A DNA stretch of 29,171 nucleotides, taken from NCBI GenBank assembly GCA_001969505.1, contig LSSK01000946.1, positions 1 to 29,171 of the forward strand, written 5' to 3'. The notes under the pieces are model-generated. The model was not told the DNA's origin and ran no database searches. It saw only the letters and a list, made by a program, of their open reading frames with translations. Source of the stretch: Zancudomyces culisetae (lineage: Eukaryota > Kickxellomycota > Harpellomycetes > Harpellales > Legeriomycetaceae). Both the position numbers and the translations under genes were made by a program. Shown here piece by piece: positions 1 through 11,254 of the stretch; the stretch's first letter is position 1; each line of letters starts with the position of its first letter.

Positions 1-1367
1 TTGAGCATGCTACTTTGGCGGTGAAAGTTGTTGAGTTCAGAGCCTTCGGATAGCGACATGGTGCCGTCCGAGCTAACCATTGGCGCCCTGAGTTTGTCGA
101 CCTTTTTGTTTTTGGCAGTGACTTTGACGGTTGGTTTTCTCTTTGGCTTTGTCTTTAGCTGGCTGCCGCTGCCTATGCCTATGCCTATGCCTATGCCTAT
201 GCCTATGCCTATGCCTATGCCTACGCTGCCTGTTGATTCGCTTTTCTCAACATCTGGCTGTGAGTACAACATTGCCTCAAGTCGAGACGAACATTTTTGT
301 TCGTGTGACTGTTTTTTTGTCTGTGCCTTGAATCTCTTACCACAGTATCGACAACTATCGCCACTCTCTCTCTTCATTTCGCTCGCTCGCTCCTTCCCCA
401 CCTGTCGATTTACTCGCCGCCCATCGCTTGTCCACATCGTGTAGATTTTGTCTGCTTTATCTTCGCTCGCCATTCGCACCGCTCTCTCAATCCCTCTCTC
501 CATCTCTTCATCCATTATCCCTCCAGTTTCCACCTCACTATTTTCCTCTGACCCTTTTCCCACTCCTTGTACTTCAATCGATGCTCGTTGATATGCTTGT
601 GCCACCAAATCCGCAAACGCATTCCTCACCCGCCTGTTCATTCCTATTCTCTGCCTCTCCTCTACCTCCTCTGCTCCCTTCTCGCTCTGCGGCTCCTGTC
701 GTAGCTGTGAAAAATCAAGCGGCTTAAGATTACGCCGGGGCAGCCGCGGAACCACCCCCTTCAAACTCTTTTCCTTTCGCTCTATCTCGCCTACATATTC
801 TGAATTGCTCTTTATCAGTGGGTGTGCCGGAATCTTGTTTTTCTTTTCTCCTCCCTCTATCATCTTCATAATATCCTTCAAACTATTGTTACTCAAAAGC
901 TCCTCTATCTTGCCACTTTGAAACTCTGCCTTCTCTTTCCGCAGATCTTCTTCAATCTTCCCATTGCTCCGCATGTTGCTGCTTATCACCACCTCTGCAT
1001 TACCTTTTGCCATCTTTTGTTTCTTTGTTACTGGCCCACTTCTCTCACTTCCCTTCATCGCCCCTTGTTCTTCTTCACTATATATTCCTAAACTATACAA
1101 TATCCTCTCACTCTCCCCCACCGCCTCCATTTCACTCCTCTCCGTCTTTCCCTGTGAGTTCATCATCTCCATAAACATCCCCATTATATTACTCTTATTG
1201 TCCTCTCCCTCATCCTCCGCTCGTGGAAATACTCCCATCTCTCCAACTCCCAACTGTACCTCCTTCTTGTCTCTTTCTACCTCTCCCATTTTTCCTCTTT
1301 TCTTTACTTCTCTACCTCTTTTTGCTCCCCCGACTATTGCTCCCACACTTTTCTTCGCCTTTAGCAT
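1..1367 (-). CDS. C2HC zinc-finger protein, 3' end cut by window edge
   Basis: The minus-strand frame is open from an upstream stop at 1413-1415 to the left edge, so the C-terminus lies outside the window. The chosen ATG (1365-1367) follows an A/G-rich leader like that of the decarboxylase gene. About 455 residues are visible, strongly biased to K, E, R, G and S, with no globular domain except one zinc finger. The finger is C-x2-C-x12-H-x3-C: Cys codons at 351-353 and 342-344, His at 303-305, Cys at 291-293, with CGKRF after the second Cys. This resembles a C2H2 finger with Cys as last ligand, or a ZC2HC-type finger. A Gly-Ile dipeptide tract (174-221) and a basic KPKRKP-like stretch, possibly a nuclear signal, follow the finger. 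A nucleic-acid or protein-binding role is only inferred. An upstream exon cannot be excluded. Confidence 0.6.
   Translation of the reverse strand, partial: MLKAKKSVGAIVGGAKRGREVKKRGKMGEVERDKKEVQLGVGEMGVFPRAEDEGEDNKSNIMGMFMEMMNSQGKTERSEMEAVGESERILYSLGIYSEEEQGAMKGSERSGPVTKKQKMAKGNAEVVISSNMRSNGKIEEDLRKEKAEFQSGKIEELLSNNSLKDIMKMIEGGEKKNKIPAHPLIKSNSEYVGEIERKEKSLKGVVPRLPRRNLKPLDFSQLRQEPQSEKGAEEVEERQRIGMNRRVRNAFADLVAQAYQRASIEVQGVGKGSEENSEVETGGIMDEEMERGIERAVRMASEDKADKIYTMWTSDGRRVNRQVGKERASEMKRESGDSCRYCGKRFKAQTKKQSHEQKCSSRLEAMLYSQPDVEKSESTGSVGIGIGIGIGIGIGIGIGSGSQLKTKPKRKPTVKVTAKNKKVDKLRAPMVSSDGTMSLSEGSELNNFHRQSSML
174..221. repeat. Hexanucleotide microsatellite (TATGCC)8, coding
   Basis: Eight perfect copies of TATGCC. 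On the minus strand the array is in frame and encodes alternating Gly-Ile in the zinc-finger protein, close behind the finger. Because the unit is six bases, copy-number changes keep the frame. Confidence 0.95.
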
Positions 1368-3240
1368 TTTTCTCTCTTTCTTTTTCTTCTCGTTCTGTGC
1401 AGTTCTTTTATTCTAGTTCGTCCCTTTACACTCTTATTTTATTATCTTGCCGAGGCTTAGCCCTGTTTTCTTGCTATTTAGTATTACACCTTTATCTGTT
1501 GACTACCTGAGTTCTTTCCTTTGCTGTCAGCACCTGTTGGTTTGTGTGCTTTTAATGTGTTATCCTTGCTTGTTGGTTTATACAACTATATTATCGCTCC
1601 TAGCATCCGTTGCTACACTTTATTGCTTTGCCTGTCTTCTTTCGTAGTCGCAGGTTTTTGTACGTATATTATATTGTCTACCCTCTTATGCCTCTATTCT
1701 TACACACTCTCCCCTTTTCTATACAATCCTTTTCTACCTTTTATTTTATTTACTACTCACCAGGAGAAAAAAAATATGAGGGTTTCTTCTGAGATTTTAC
1801 TATCTTATCTTATAGCCGATATCGTACTCTTTTTTTTTTTGCACTTGCTACTTTATTCATGCATACACTAAACGCTATTACTATATCCTTCTATTTGGAA
1901 AAAAAGAAAAGTACTACTCACTTTTCCCCTTTTGACTGGTTCTATTTTATTTTTTTTGGTCTTTTTTTTATAATAGCCCTTTATCCTATTTGGGTCTTTG
2001 TTTTTGTCTTTGTCTTTTTGCCTTATTCTTTATTCTGTCTTTCTAGTTTATTCCTTTTTTTTCTTTCTTTCAAAAATCTCTTTTAATCATATAGTTGTTG
2101 AGTAAGGGTCAACTTTGGAATGATGCTTTACAACATTTTTTTTTTTGCTTTTGGCTACATTAATATTCTCCTTGAAGCAAAGGCAAATTAAATTAATAAC
2201 ACTCATATAAATGGACTATAAATGTACCACTTTGTCGTTTGTTTTTTTTTTTCATAACCCAAGAATATTTATTAGATTTATATAATACCCTATTATTTGC
2301 CTGGCTTGCTTCCTTGTGTTTTTTATTATATTTATTTAATATAAAAACTATGGAATAAACTTACTTGAATACATGCAAAGTTTGGCAATCAAGGCAACTC
2401 GCCCCACCACAATTTGTCCATTGTGTTGACCTTGTTTGCAATAACTGGTTAGAGTGATATTTCTTTTGTTTTGTTTATTCGCCTATTGTTTACATTATTC
2501 CTATTTCCATCATTTTACAATTAGCCTGTTATTTTCTGATTGCTTGCAATTGTTTTTTTTTATCTAATAAATGCGTCCTTTTCAATTCTTTTATTCCCTT
2601 CAGCTGAATTGCAGTTTGCTACTTTTTTTAATATGCAAAGTCACAGCGCTGAAAATCAATCCGTTTATATTTTTTTCATTTGATGTTTAATTTGTGTACT
2701 TTTATAAATGTATTTCCTTTGTCAATCCTTACATTTCGATTTCTAATGTTTTTTTTCCTTTTCTTTTTTTTCTAAAAATCTAATTTTCCTATTGAAGTCT
2801 GCCTGGTTGTGCAATTTAACATCTCACAAATACTTTTTTACTAATTATAAAACCATATTTTTTTCACTTGTATTTACAGGTATAGAAAATGAATAGAGTA
2901 ATATGTTACGTGGTGGTTAGCTATGCTTCAATGATGTAACGCTCTATACAAATATCATCGCCGCTCCCTTACAAATATGTTTTTTTATTTCCCACCTTGT
3001 TACAGATTTTTATATATAGCTATTTACTCACAACCAACTAATAAAGTGCAAGCTCCTGGCTCCAACCCTAACATATACCCCTAGCCTAACCACTCCCTTA
3101 AAATATAATACCAGCCTGAGCCTCCTTCCCTCTCAGAAAATCTTTTTATTTTTATTTTTATCTTCAGCTCCTACTCTCTTAATTTTGCAATTTTTAGATG
3201 ATTGCCACAAATATTCCATATTCTGCTAAATTACATTTCT

Positions 3241-3275
3241 CTTTGATTGGTAGGGTAGCGCAAGGCCAATCAAAG
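3241..3275. repeat. Perfect inverted repeat, 10-bp arms, with CCAAT
   Basis: CTTTGATTGG at 3241-3250 is the exact reverse complement of CCAATCAAAG at 3266-3275, with a 15-nt spacer. Each arm carries a CCAAT/ATTGG core, so this is also a pair of opposed CCAAT boxes. Function unknown. Confidence 0.85.
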
Positions 3276-3628
3276 GTAAAAAGAAATTAAACAGGATGCA
3301 ATATGCCATTATTTTGGATATTTTTTACTCTTAACTTTTTCGGCTTGAATCATGATTTTAATACCCATTTTCCATTTTCCGATTTCCAGTTTCCATTTTC
3401 CAATTGCAGAATACTGCTGTATTTTCATACTTGACTCACAATCTCCTTGGGCAGCATCACCGGAAAAAAATATAGATAAATAAAAAGAAACTGGTCTTTG
3501 GAGGTTTTACTAATTATCGAACACTCTTGATGACCTCAGCTCCCCCCTCCCCCCAAAAAAAATAAAAAATTGCAGATTCAAACACCTCATGATATCTCTC
3601 CATTTTGCTGACCAAAACAAGGAATCTC

Positions 3629-3653
3629 TAGAATGATAGCTGTTATCATTCTA
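3629..3653. repeat. Perfect inverted repeat, 10-bp arms, 5-nt loop
   Basis: TAGAATGATA (3629-3638), loop GCTGT, TATCATTCTA (3644-3653). The arms match exactly. It could be a hairpin or a dimeric protein site; nothing adjacent identifies a function. Confidence 0.85.
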
Positions 3654-5969
3654 AATTGCCATTTTTTATACCCATCGTATTCAATAAACTGAAACTTATC
3701 AAGTACTTGATGCTAAATACTTATCGTCATCAACAGTACAGAATTTAGCTCTACCAACCCTCTCTCCTATCTCATAAATTCTCGTTTGAACAACTTTATA
3801 TGGACTGATTTATTTTAAAACTTTCAACTTCAATATAACTGCATTTATTATTCCAATATAATTTAGCTATTTCAACGTAAATCTTTAGCGACATAGTTTT
3901 ATAGATGTTGTAAATCGCATAATAAAACAACTGCTGAAAAGAGCATGTAAAATCCCTTAAGTGCCTATAAACTGCAACTCATAATACATTTGTTTGCATA
4001 TATCGTAATGGGAAAAAATTCTTAGAAATAATAAATGACTTTTCTCTAATCACTTTTTTACATTGTATCCATATGCCGTCATTTCTATTTTTTCATGATA
4101 CAAAAATGGATATTAGATTGATTTCTGTTCAATAAGCTAAAATAATTCTCAGCAAAAGAAAAAAAATTTCCCCCTCCCCCATATATTATCAAATCAATTA
4201 CCAAAAAGCTCAAAATTACATTTTTCCATATACTAACTGTGTACCTCTCCATTGATTATAATTATTCTAGACGGGCTTTGGTATATCACACATCAAATAT
4301 TGAAAAAAATTTAAATCATGATTCTCCAACACGTGAGCTGTGTAATGTATCCATATACTATCATCATAGCTGCACCCACAACCCATCCCTTTTTTTACTA
4401 CTCTCCCTCACCGACAAATACTAAATAAATAAACAGATTAATTATGGAATGATAAAGCCTCGTCATAAAAATCCGATCTTACAATTTACCAAAACCATGG
4501 TCCTCTTTATGCTGGATTATTCAAACCACCAAGTTAACTTTTGAGTTTGAATGTAGATTTTTTCCAAGATTACATATATTTACAGATATACATGATATAC
4601 ATGATATGTATCTTTATAAAATCGGCTATATGTTATCAAAAGAATTTTCCCTGCATTCCATTATCACAGTGTTAAAAACTACGCTGTCTCGCAACTAGTA
4701 AAACGATTAAAGGTATCCAAAACGTACAGCTATTTTACAGCCTTTCAGTATATTCGCTTGATTGGCTGAATCTGCGTGTTTCAACTCATAAAAAGCTAAA
4801 TATAACAATATATAATGAGTATAAGGCAAGATTGGTCTCTATCTTCCCCCCCCCCAATTCTCCATTTTTATAATCAAAATTTTAGCACAAAGTGTTGGTT
4901 GATGGGAGTGGCATACACATTTTCATTTTTATTAGTCCCTGGAATAGTATTGTTTATTTAAAAATGGGTCAAAGAAGCTTGGCCTGAGTCCTTAAAGCAT
5001 TCAAAGCAAAAAAAAAATTTTGATTGTCAAGGGGTTCACAGTTTGAGGTTACTTGCTGACAAAGCAATTTAAAATTAAGCAGTAAATAGTTTGAGTGGGA
5101 TATTTCTCCGATTAGAGTACAATATACGTCTAAATTGGTTGCACCTTACATCAAGCTGAGGGCGCCAAGATCGATTATCAAAATTTTAACACCAAAAATC
5201 TTTGAGTCTACCCCCTCATATCGACCTAAAAAACAAACATAATACATCAAGAAGTTCAGGCACTATCCATTGATCAAATATACATTTAAAGGTGTATCAA
5301 GAGTTGGTGAGCAATAATGTACTTGAAATTAGACCTGTCAATACTGCTTTTTTTTTTGAAATTGTTGTTTTCTTACCCAAATATACAGAAAAAACAGCAG
5401 AGATAATAAAACGCGCTATAATAGGGTTGAATGGATTTTTATATAATATGATCACATATTCAAAAGTAAAGTGTTGTTGGTGCTAATTAATGTTGATACT
5501 TGTGAGATATCTTGATAAAATCAACTCGTGTAGCACCAGCTCTCATTGTAAACAACTACATGAGCAACTGTTCATATCAAAAAGTAGTAAAATAAAAAAA
5601 AATAGGAAGTTTGTTCAAAGGTCGGGGAAATATTTATTTAAACGCAAAAGTACATAAGACCAGAGTATTGGCGATTTGGTTACACACACTTAATAAGCCC
5701 TTGTTGATATGCGTGTTTTAAACCAAATACCAGAATGGTCATTCATAAAGCGAAAACCCGGAAACAAAAGAAACACACCCCTAATTACTAAAATAAAATA
5801 AAATAAAAAGCATTTCTTACATATTTATATTTTCAATTATACTCCAAAGAGAACCAGGATTTGTGGAAACACTGCAGGTCAGCTTTTGTTGCGATATCAA
5901 GAGAAATAGATAGGAAGTTTTAAACTCAATACATTAAACTAAAGCACACACAAAAGAAGAGAAAAAGAA

Positions 5970-7535
5970 ATGACTGTCGAAGGAGATATCCCAAGATTGG
6001 GTTTGACTTCAGAGGAGTTTAGACAAAAAGGAAAAGAGATTATTGACTTTATCGCTGACTACTATGACAACCTGAACCAAGTACAACCACTGTCCCAAGT
6101 AAAACCAAATTTTCTGTACGACCTGCTCCCCAAGGAAGCACCAGAAGAGCCAGAGTCATTTGACCAAGTAATGGCTGATTTCAACTCCAAGATTATGCCA
6201 GGAATTACGCACTGGCAATCTGGTAACTTTTATGGCTACTACCCAGCCAATTCAACATATCCTGGTATTCTGGGCGAAATGCTTAGTGCAATGGCAACAG
6301 GCGTAGGATTTAGCTGGATAAACATGCCATCATTGACAGAGCTGGAAACTATCACTCTGGATTGGGTTGGAAAGCTGTTGGGGTTGGAACAAGGCTTCTT
6401 GTCATTCAAACCTGATGGTACCGCAGGTGAAGGTGGTGGTGTAATCCAAGGAACAGCAAGTGAAGCAATCATAGTAGCGATGCTTGCCGCACGCAACAAG
6501 AAGGTTCAAGAATACATTGAAGAACATCCAAACCACACCGAAGAGGATCTTGTATTATTCAAATCCAAATTGGTTGCGTATGGCTCTGACCAAACACACT
6601 CATCTGGTGAAAAGGCATCAATAGTCATAGAATGCAACTTCAGGGGAGTTAAAACTGATGGTAGCAAAAGACTGACCAAAGAAAGTTTATCCAAAGCTAT
6701 TGAAGAGGATAAGGCAAAAGGCCTGATTCCATTCTTTGTAGTAGCAACATTTGGAACCACTGCAACAGCCGCAATTGATGATTTCCCAGGAATAGCTGAA
6801 GTAGCAGAAAAGGAAGAGTTGTGGTACCACGTTGATGGAGCATACGCAGCAGCCGCTTTGGTTTGTCCAGAGTTCAGACCCCTGATAGACGGATACCAAA
6901 CTGCTGATTCATTCAACTTTAATCCACACAAATGGCTTCTGACAAATTTCGACGTTTCTGCACTATATGTCAAAAAATCAAGCTACATCACATCTGCACT
7001 CACAATCCACCGTGATTATTACCGAAACAAGGCTACATCCTCAGGATTGGTTCGTGACTACAAGGATTGGCAAATTCCACTGGGTCGTAGATTTAGAGCG
7101 CTTAAGTTGTGGATGGTGTTGAGAACATTTGGTGCTCGTGGGCTTCGAAACCATATCAGACGCACAGTCGGCTACGCAAAATGGCTCGAATCACAACTGA
7201 AAGCAGATGGACGTTTCAAGGTTGTATGTCCAGTAGATTTCTCACTCCTCATTGTTCAAATAAACAAACAAACTATTGCAGACAAGTTGGGAGCTACAGA
7301 CATTGATTCTGAACATGTCCACAGTGTGTTTGTAAAAGCTAATGCTGCTTTACATGCCAGAATTCTGGAACAGAACACTGTCTTTATTACAACATGCGAC
7401 CTTGACGGAGTCACATCAATCCACATTGCAATTGGAGCACCACTATCCGACGAAGACACCATGAATGTTTTGCTTGACACACTCGTATCCAACTTGGAAT
7501 TGGTCCTTGCGGATCCAAAGGTAATGAGTGCTTAA
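5970..7535 (+). CDS. Aromatic-L-amino-acid decarboxylase (PLP, group II)
   Basis: An intronless 521-residue protein of the group II PLP decarboxylase family (aromatic amino-acid/tyrosine/tryptophan decarboxylases); animal homologues are about 480 residues. By family knowledge it removes CO2 from L-tyrosine, L-DOPA or L-tryptophan to give an aromatic amine in the cytosol. Visible motifs: HWQSGNFYGYYP (81-92), TELE (123-126), the H210 ring-stacking histidine in SDQTHSS, HVDGAY with D289, the Schiff-base lysine K321 in NFNPHKW, and a catalytic-loop tyrosine at Y350, followed by DWQIPLGRRFRALKLW (366-381). H210 and Y350 are the residues that distinguish decarboxylases from aldehyde synthases, so true decarboxylation is expected. 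The substrate cannot be read from sequence. The start follows an A/G-rich leader with A at -3. There is no signal peptide. Confidence 0.93.
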   Translation: MTVEGDIPRLGLTSEEFRQKGKEIIDFIADYYDNLNQVQPLSQVKPNFLYDLLPKEAPEEPESFDQVMADFNSKIMPGITHWQSGNFYGYYPANSTYPGILGEMLSAMATGVGFSWINMPSLTELETITLDWVGKLLGLEQGFLSFKPDGTAGEGGGVIQGTASEAIIVAMLAARNKKVQEYIEEHPNHTEEDLVLFKSKLVAYGSDQTHSSGEKASIVIECNFRGVKTDGSKRLTKESLSKAIEEDKAKGLIPFFVVATFGTTATAAIDDFPGIAEVAEKEELWYHVDGAYAAAALVCPEFRPLIDGYQTADSFNFNPHKWLLTNFDVSALYVKKSSYITSALTIHRDYYRNKATSSGLVRDYKDWQIPLGRRFRALKLWMVLRTFGARGLRNHIRRTVGYAKWLESQLKADGRFKVVCPVDFSLLIVQINKQTIADKLGATDIDSEHVHSVFVKANAALHARILEQNTVFITTCDLDGVTSIHIAIGAPLSDEDTMNVLLDTLVSNLELVLADPKVMSA

Positions 7536-8225
7536 GTTGTGTTTTTACACTTTCCACATATCAACTTTTTCTCATATTTCGGGGTTTTCATTTAGATACT
7601 GTTTTCGTTTAATAAACCCATTATATAACATTACACATTTCGCATTATTTTAAACCCAAAATCTGGCAGGATTGTAAAATCACCAACACGGATACATCAT
7701 GAAATTCATCTGCAACTCATTCTCTTGTTGGTAATCCACCATTTCCTGTTTGAAATGGCTAATGAGTTTAACGTTTAACTAAAGAATTGCAACATGTCTA
7801 GTTTCCAACACACGATAAGATCAATGCCAAAACCCTATCATCCCCCCCCCCCAATGGCAGCATCAGACAGCAATTATTTCATCTATCTTTTTCTGCTGAA
7901 GCAAAGGCTGCATCATAACAGTCTATTTCTTTGAGTGTACATATGGATACTCCTGATAGTTAAAAAAGGGAGTTGCCAGATAATTTTTTTCCCGTTATTT
8001 GATAACTTTGTCAACACATGTTATCACAAATTTTAATTAAATATATATATTTCAAACTAAAAGTATTATTTATATCCAAAATTAATACATAAATGAAAAA
8101 GAGAGAGGTTGAGATACTAAGAAGTATTAAACAATTCTATATAAGAGAATGTGAATATTTGCAAGATATTTGTGTACTTATAATGTGCTGATTATACTAT
8201 ATGACATAACAGCCTAAAAGTTAGG
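7536..8225. other. Intergenic region between convergent genes
   Basis: AT-rich spacer between the decarboxylase (+) and Pab2 (-) 3' ends. It holds the AATAAA above, a poly-C run near 7842 and an A/T dinucleotide run near 8040. No gene seen. Confidence 0.7.
7611..7616 (+). terminator. AATAAA polyadenylation signal of the decarboxylase gene
   Basis: An AATAAA hexamer begins 76 nt after the decarboxylase stop codon and is followed by AT-rich sequence. Placement fits a 3'-end processing signal; the cleavage site is not known. Confidence 0.5.
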
Positions 8226-9121
8226 TTAGTAAGGAGCAAAGTAAGCACCTCTTCCCCTACCCCTCCCTCGCCCATAGGGCCTTCCGCCTCTGGGTGCATA
8301 ATATCCACCACCTCTACCGCCGCCAAAGTGATAACCAGGACCACCACCTCGTCCACCGCGACCTCTACCAGAATACCCAGGAACGTTGGTACGCTTTTGA
8401 ATTACTTTTATAGCTCTTCCGTGGAGTAGAGAGCCTTCAAATTGCAAAGCAGATTGAATAGAGGACTTATCGGCAAACTCGACATATGCAAAGCCTTTGG
8501 GATGGCCAGTATATTTGTCGCATAGGATTGTAACTCTGTTTATCGCTCCACATGATTGAAAATGAGCTTGTAGCTCTTCTGGCGTTGAGCTGTAGTCAAC
8601 ATTTCCAACATAAACGGAGCGTGCATCGACATCTTCCTTTGCATCTACGGGATTTATTAATTTTTATTTTTTTGATTACTCCATTTATAGCATTTGTAGC
8701 TAATGATACAAGTAGAGTGTAAACTGTAATCATGAAATCTTACGTTCTTCCGTTATGGCCTTTGTGGTTTGTGCCTGAAGCTCTCTAAGCTTCGCTGCCT
8801 CCTGTTCCATCTCCATCATTTGCTTTTTAAGCTGGGCTAGTTCCTATATTTAGAATAAAGAAAAGGTCAAGCATGCGTAAACGGATTTTCCGGTCTGTAT
8901 ACAAATCCGCTCCGAGCTGCGATCAAGCTCCGGTGGGTACTTACTGGATCGTTTGCTTCAAAGTCATCCAGAGGAACTGGTGCTGAAGTCAGATTCATTC
9001 CTTTGTTGGCCTCGGAATCTTTTTGTGCACCTGCAGTCGTGAGATCGCCAGCTTTGTTGTCAACCGGTTTCGAGTCGCTCCCGGCTTTATCATTGGCGTT
9101 ATAAGAGTATGTTGCTGACAT
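8226..9121 (-). CDS. pab2: Nuclear poly(A)-binding protein, PABPN1/Pab2 type
   Basis: Three exons: 8945-9121, 8744-8843 and 8226-8644, with introns of 101 and 99 nt (donors GTAAGT and GTAAGA, acceptors ATAG and GTAG). The spliced frame gives 231 residues. Order of parts: acidic/polar N-terminus (1-59); a predicted coiled coil rich in Q, E, K and M (60-92); one RRM (about 102-177) with RNP2 VYVGNV (103-108) and RNP1 KGFAYVEF (142-149); then a C-terminal RGG/GYG-rich tail ending YFAPY. This architecture and the [11 protein letters not shown] and NRVTILCDK blocks are typical of PABPN1 and S. pombe Pab2. That family binds poly(A) in the nucleus and acts in tail-length control and exosome-linked RNA turnover. 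The RGG tail is a likely arginine-methylation target. A 5'-UTR intron is possible (branch-like GACTAATC and a CTTAG just upstream). Neighbours give no functional link. Confidence 0.95.
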
Positions 9122-10297
9122 GTTTTGTTCTGTTACACTAAGAGATTAGATTAGTCTGAATTAATTTCTTTTTTTCTAACAAAATTACCAACAGAATCTA
9201 CAGGACTCGGCAGGATTTTATATGTAGTGGATGTATTTCTTGTTTTATTAACCTTTTCTTTATCTTTTTGCAATTTTTTATTTCTTTGCTTTTTATTTTA
9301 TTTTGTACAATCTCTTTATACCTATATTTTTACGGTGTTGTTTTTTCTTTTTATTCTTTTCTTTATTTTGTGGTGATTTTTTTAAAATTACTCTTTACAA
9401 TTTTGCTCACTATTGCATCTGTATCAACAAGATGCTAGGTGTGTTGTAGCCAAAAAAAAAGTATAACCTCTTACTTTTCTACGCGTCTCGTAGCTTTCGA
9501 TCGTGCTATCGCATTCAAAAATTCAAAATATGGGTTCCGATTTGAATTCGAATGAGTTGAATATTTCTTCAATTCTTATTACACTTGTTTTTCGATTCTA
9601 AAACTCAAAACGATTTGGATTGAGCTTTTTTTAGAGCATTCTTCAGCCAATTTCAAGTCAAAAACCTGCCCCAAAAAAGCGAATGAAAAAAAATTAAACA
9701 TCAAGAAAAAATTTTTTGTCCTATAAAAAGGCATACTTTTCACAATCCTGGCAAACCAGCTGCTCTAGGAATAATTGAATCGCAGAACATATGTCATACT
9801 AACGATGCTACTAGGTATAAAGAAAAAAACACTAGAAATATACATGACGTAGAAGAAACCCCGGGTCTTGCAATATCTCCCCTATCCTGTATCCTGCTCT
9901 GGCTCGCTTTGTCCGCATTTTTAGTTTATTAAATTTGCGCTTTAATTAATATAATGAACCTAGAACATACAACCAATCTCACCCCTCCACTCTGCTCGTA
10001 TTACTTTGCATTTTATCACTCTTTTTATTAGCCCTACATGTTAATATTTATTTCGAGCCATTGGTCTTTATAACCCGCACGAAAAGTATATCCTAAAACA
10101 TCTATCTACGAATTCTCGCAACTCAATACTTTTATCTATGTGATTAAAATGCCCATAGCGAGAATATTTGCAAAAGTCACTCAACAGAGGACCTTTCATT
10201 TGGTAAGTGATAAAGAACAGAAAGTGAAAACACAAAGGCAGTTGATTTATTACATTCACACAGTTTGTATGTAGAGCATGTTTGTATCAAACACGCT
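9122..10297. other. Intergenic region, no supported gene
   Basis: AT-rich spacer upstream of Pab2 and downstream of the unrecognised minus-strand gene. A 63-codon open frame on the minus strand (10068-10259) has protein-like composition in its second half. It lacks a clear splice acceptor or any recognisable motif, so I do not call it. Confidence 0.55.
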
Positions 10298-11222
10298 TTA
10301 ATCCTGGTCAGTATCAGTATCAGTATCCAAAATACTTTTTGCAAGGTTATAAAATACTCTGGTTGCTGAAATATACGCCAACTTGCTATTAGTGTTTATA
10401 TATAATTTGCCATTTGTTAACGTAAAGTGACACTGGTTTGATTTAAATATCATTTAAAGGGAGGTGATATCTATTTTCTTCTACAAATATAAACACTTGG
10501 GAGAAGTAACAAGATCACAACATAATACATAATACTTACACTTTTGGGTTCTTGGATAAAAATATCAGCGGAAGTTTTACTGGAAATATACGATCCACAA
10601 TGTATTCCACAACTCCGCTTGCAAAACTCGATTTCGTTTTGGTAAAATTTGCCTTGAACTTGATATTACTTTGATACACTTTTATATTGATCACCACCGC
10701 CTTTACCGAACAAACTCCGTCAAATGACGGCGCGGTTGCTACTACTTTGTCGTTTTTCTGGGTTGTAAAAATGCCAGGTTTGCTGCCAATATGAATCTGA
10801 TCTGCTCCACCAGCTAGCTGGCAGTTTATTTCACCATAGAATGTGTGATCAAATATTCTGGTTGTTCCATAATTCTTGCATTTTTTAGTGAAGTGTCCAA
10901 CCATATCCTGAAGTGGCAAATATTCTCTTCCTTTTCCCCATCTATCTCTTTAGTTTTTTTTTACTTTACGGTTAGTATACTATATAAAAATAAATATGGC
11001 ATACTAAATTATTTACAAAGCATCTAATTCTTACAGTTTAACCGTGATGTTGATTTTATCGTCTTGGAAAAATACGGGATCAAACCTGGATTTTTTCATA
11101 ACTATACCATCTAAAAGCACCTTGGTTTCTATTCCCACCTTTAGCTTTTGCGACTCCTTCTTGTTGTGGTTCCAAAATGTGATATACGGGCAGTCATTCC
11201 AAACAAAACCGTTATCATTCAT
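10298..11222 (-). CDS. Unrecognised spliced gene, at least three exons
   Basis: Model: exons 11035-11222, 10540-10947 and 10298-10358, joined in frame to 218 residues. Donors are GTAAGA and GTAAGT. Intron 1 has a TACTAAC-type branch site near its acceptor (CTAAAG). The last acceptor is AACCAG, chosen because it restores an open frame; CAG six bases earlier would stop after six codons. No family is recognised. The protein looks globular and soluble: KLDRWGKGREYLPL across the first junction, FDHTFYGEINC, APSFDGVCSVKAVVINIKVY, YIVDRIFP, and a terminal Asp-Thr repeat. Beta-strand-like alternation suggests a beta-rich fold. The first exon stays open upstream to an acceptor-like CTAG ending at 11255. 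A 31-nt phase-compatible micro-exon (11294-11324) could precede it, so the N-terminus is uncertain. Confidence 0.55.
10309..10326. repeat. Coding hexanucleotide repeat (CAGTAT)3
   Basis: Three tandem CAGTAT units. On the minus strand they encode the Asp-Thr repeat at the C-terminus of the unrecognised gene, just before its stop. Confidence 0.8.
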
Positions 11223-11254
11223 TGCTCTTAATGCGATTATTATCTTGTCTTTTA

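Larger units (their letters stand above)
1368..5969. other. Long intergenic region, T-rich then AT-rich, no supported gene
   Basis: About 4.6 kb without a convincing gene on either strand. Positions 1400-2900 are rich in T runs on the plus strand. The rest is AT-rich with occasional poly-C runs (near 3541 and 4845). Short open frames (for example 5292-5486) have low-complexity composition, no recognisable domain and no splice-linked continuation. Two perfect inverted repeats (3241-3275 and 3629-3653) stand out. The right end serves as 5' flank of the decarboxylase gene. It may also hold the promoter of the minus-strand zinc-finger gene at its left end. Confidence 0.6.

Noticed and set aside
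28-1416. Several plus-strand open frames rich in Leu, Ser, Pro and Phe
   Set aside because: They are antisense shadows of the minus-strand zinc-finger gene, whose purine-rich coding strand leaves the opposite strand free of stops.
5292-5486. 64-codon plus-strand frame upstream of the decarboxylase
   Set aside because: Short, no motif, interrupted flanks and no splice-compatible partner; length is unremarkable for this composition.
10068-10259. 63-codon minus-strand frame with protein-like second half
   Set aside because: No start-context support or clear acceptor, and the neighbouring gene model already ends in frame at 10298.
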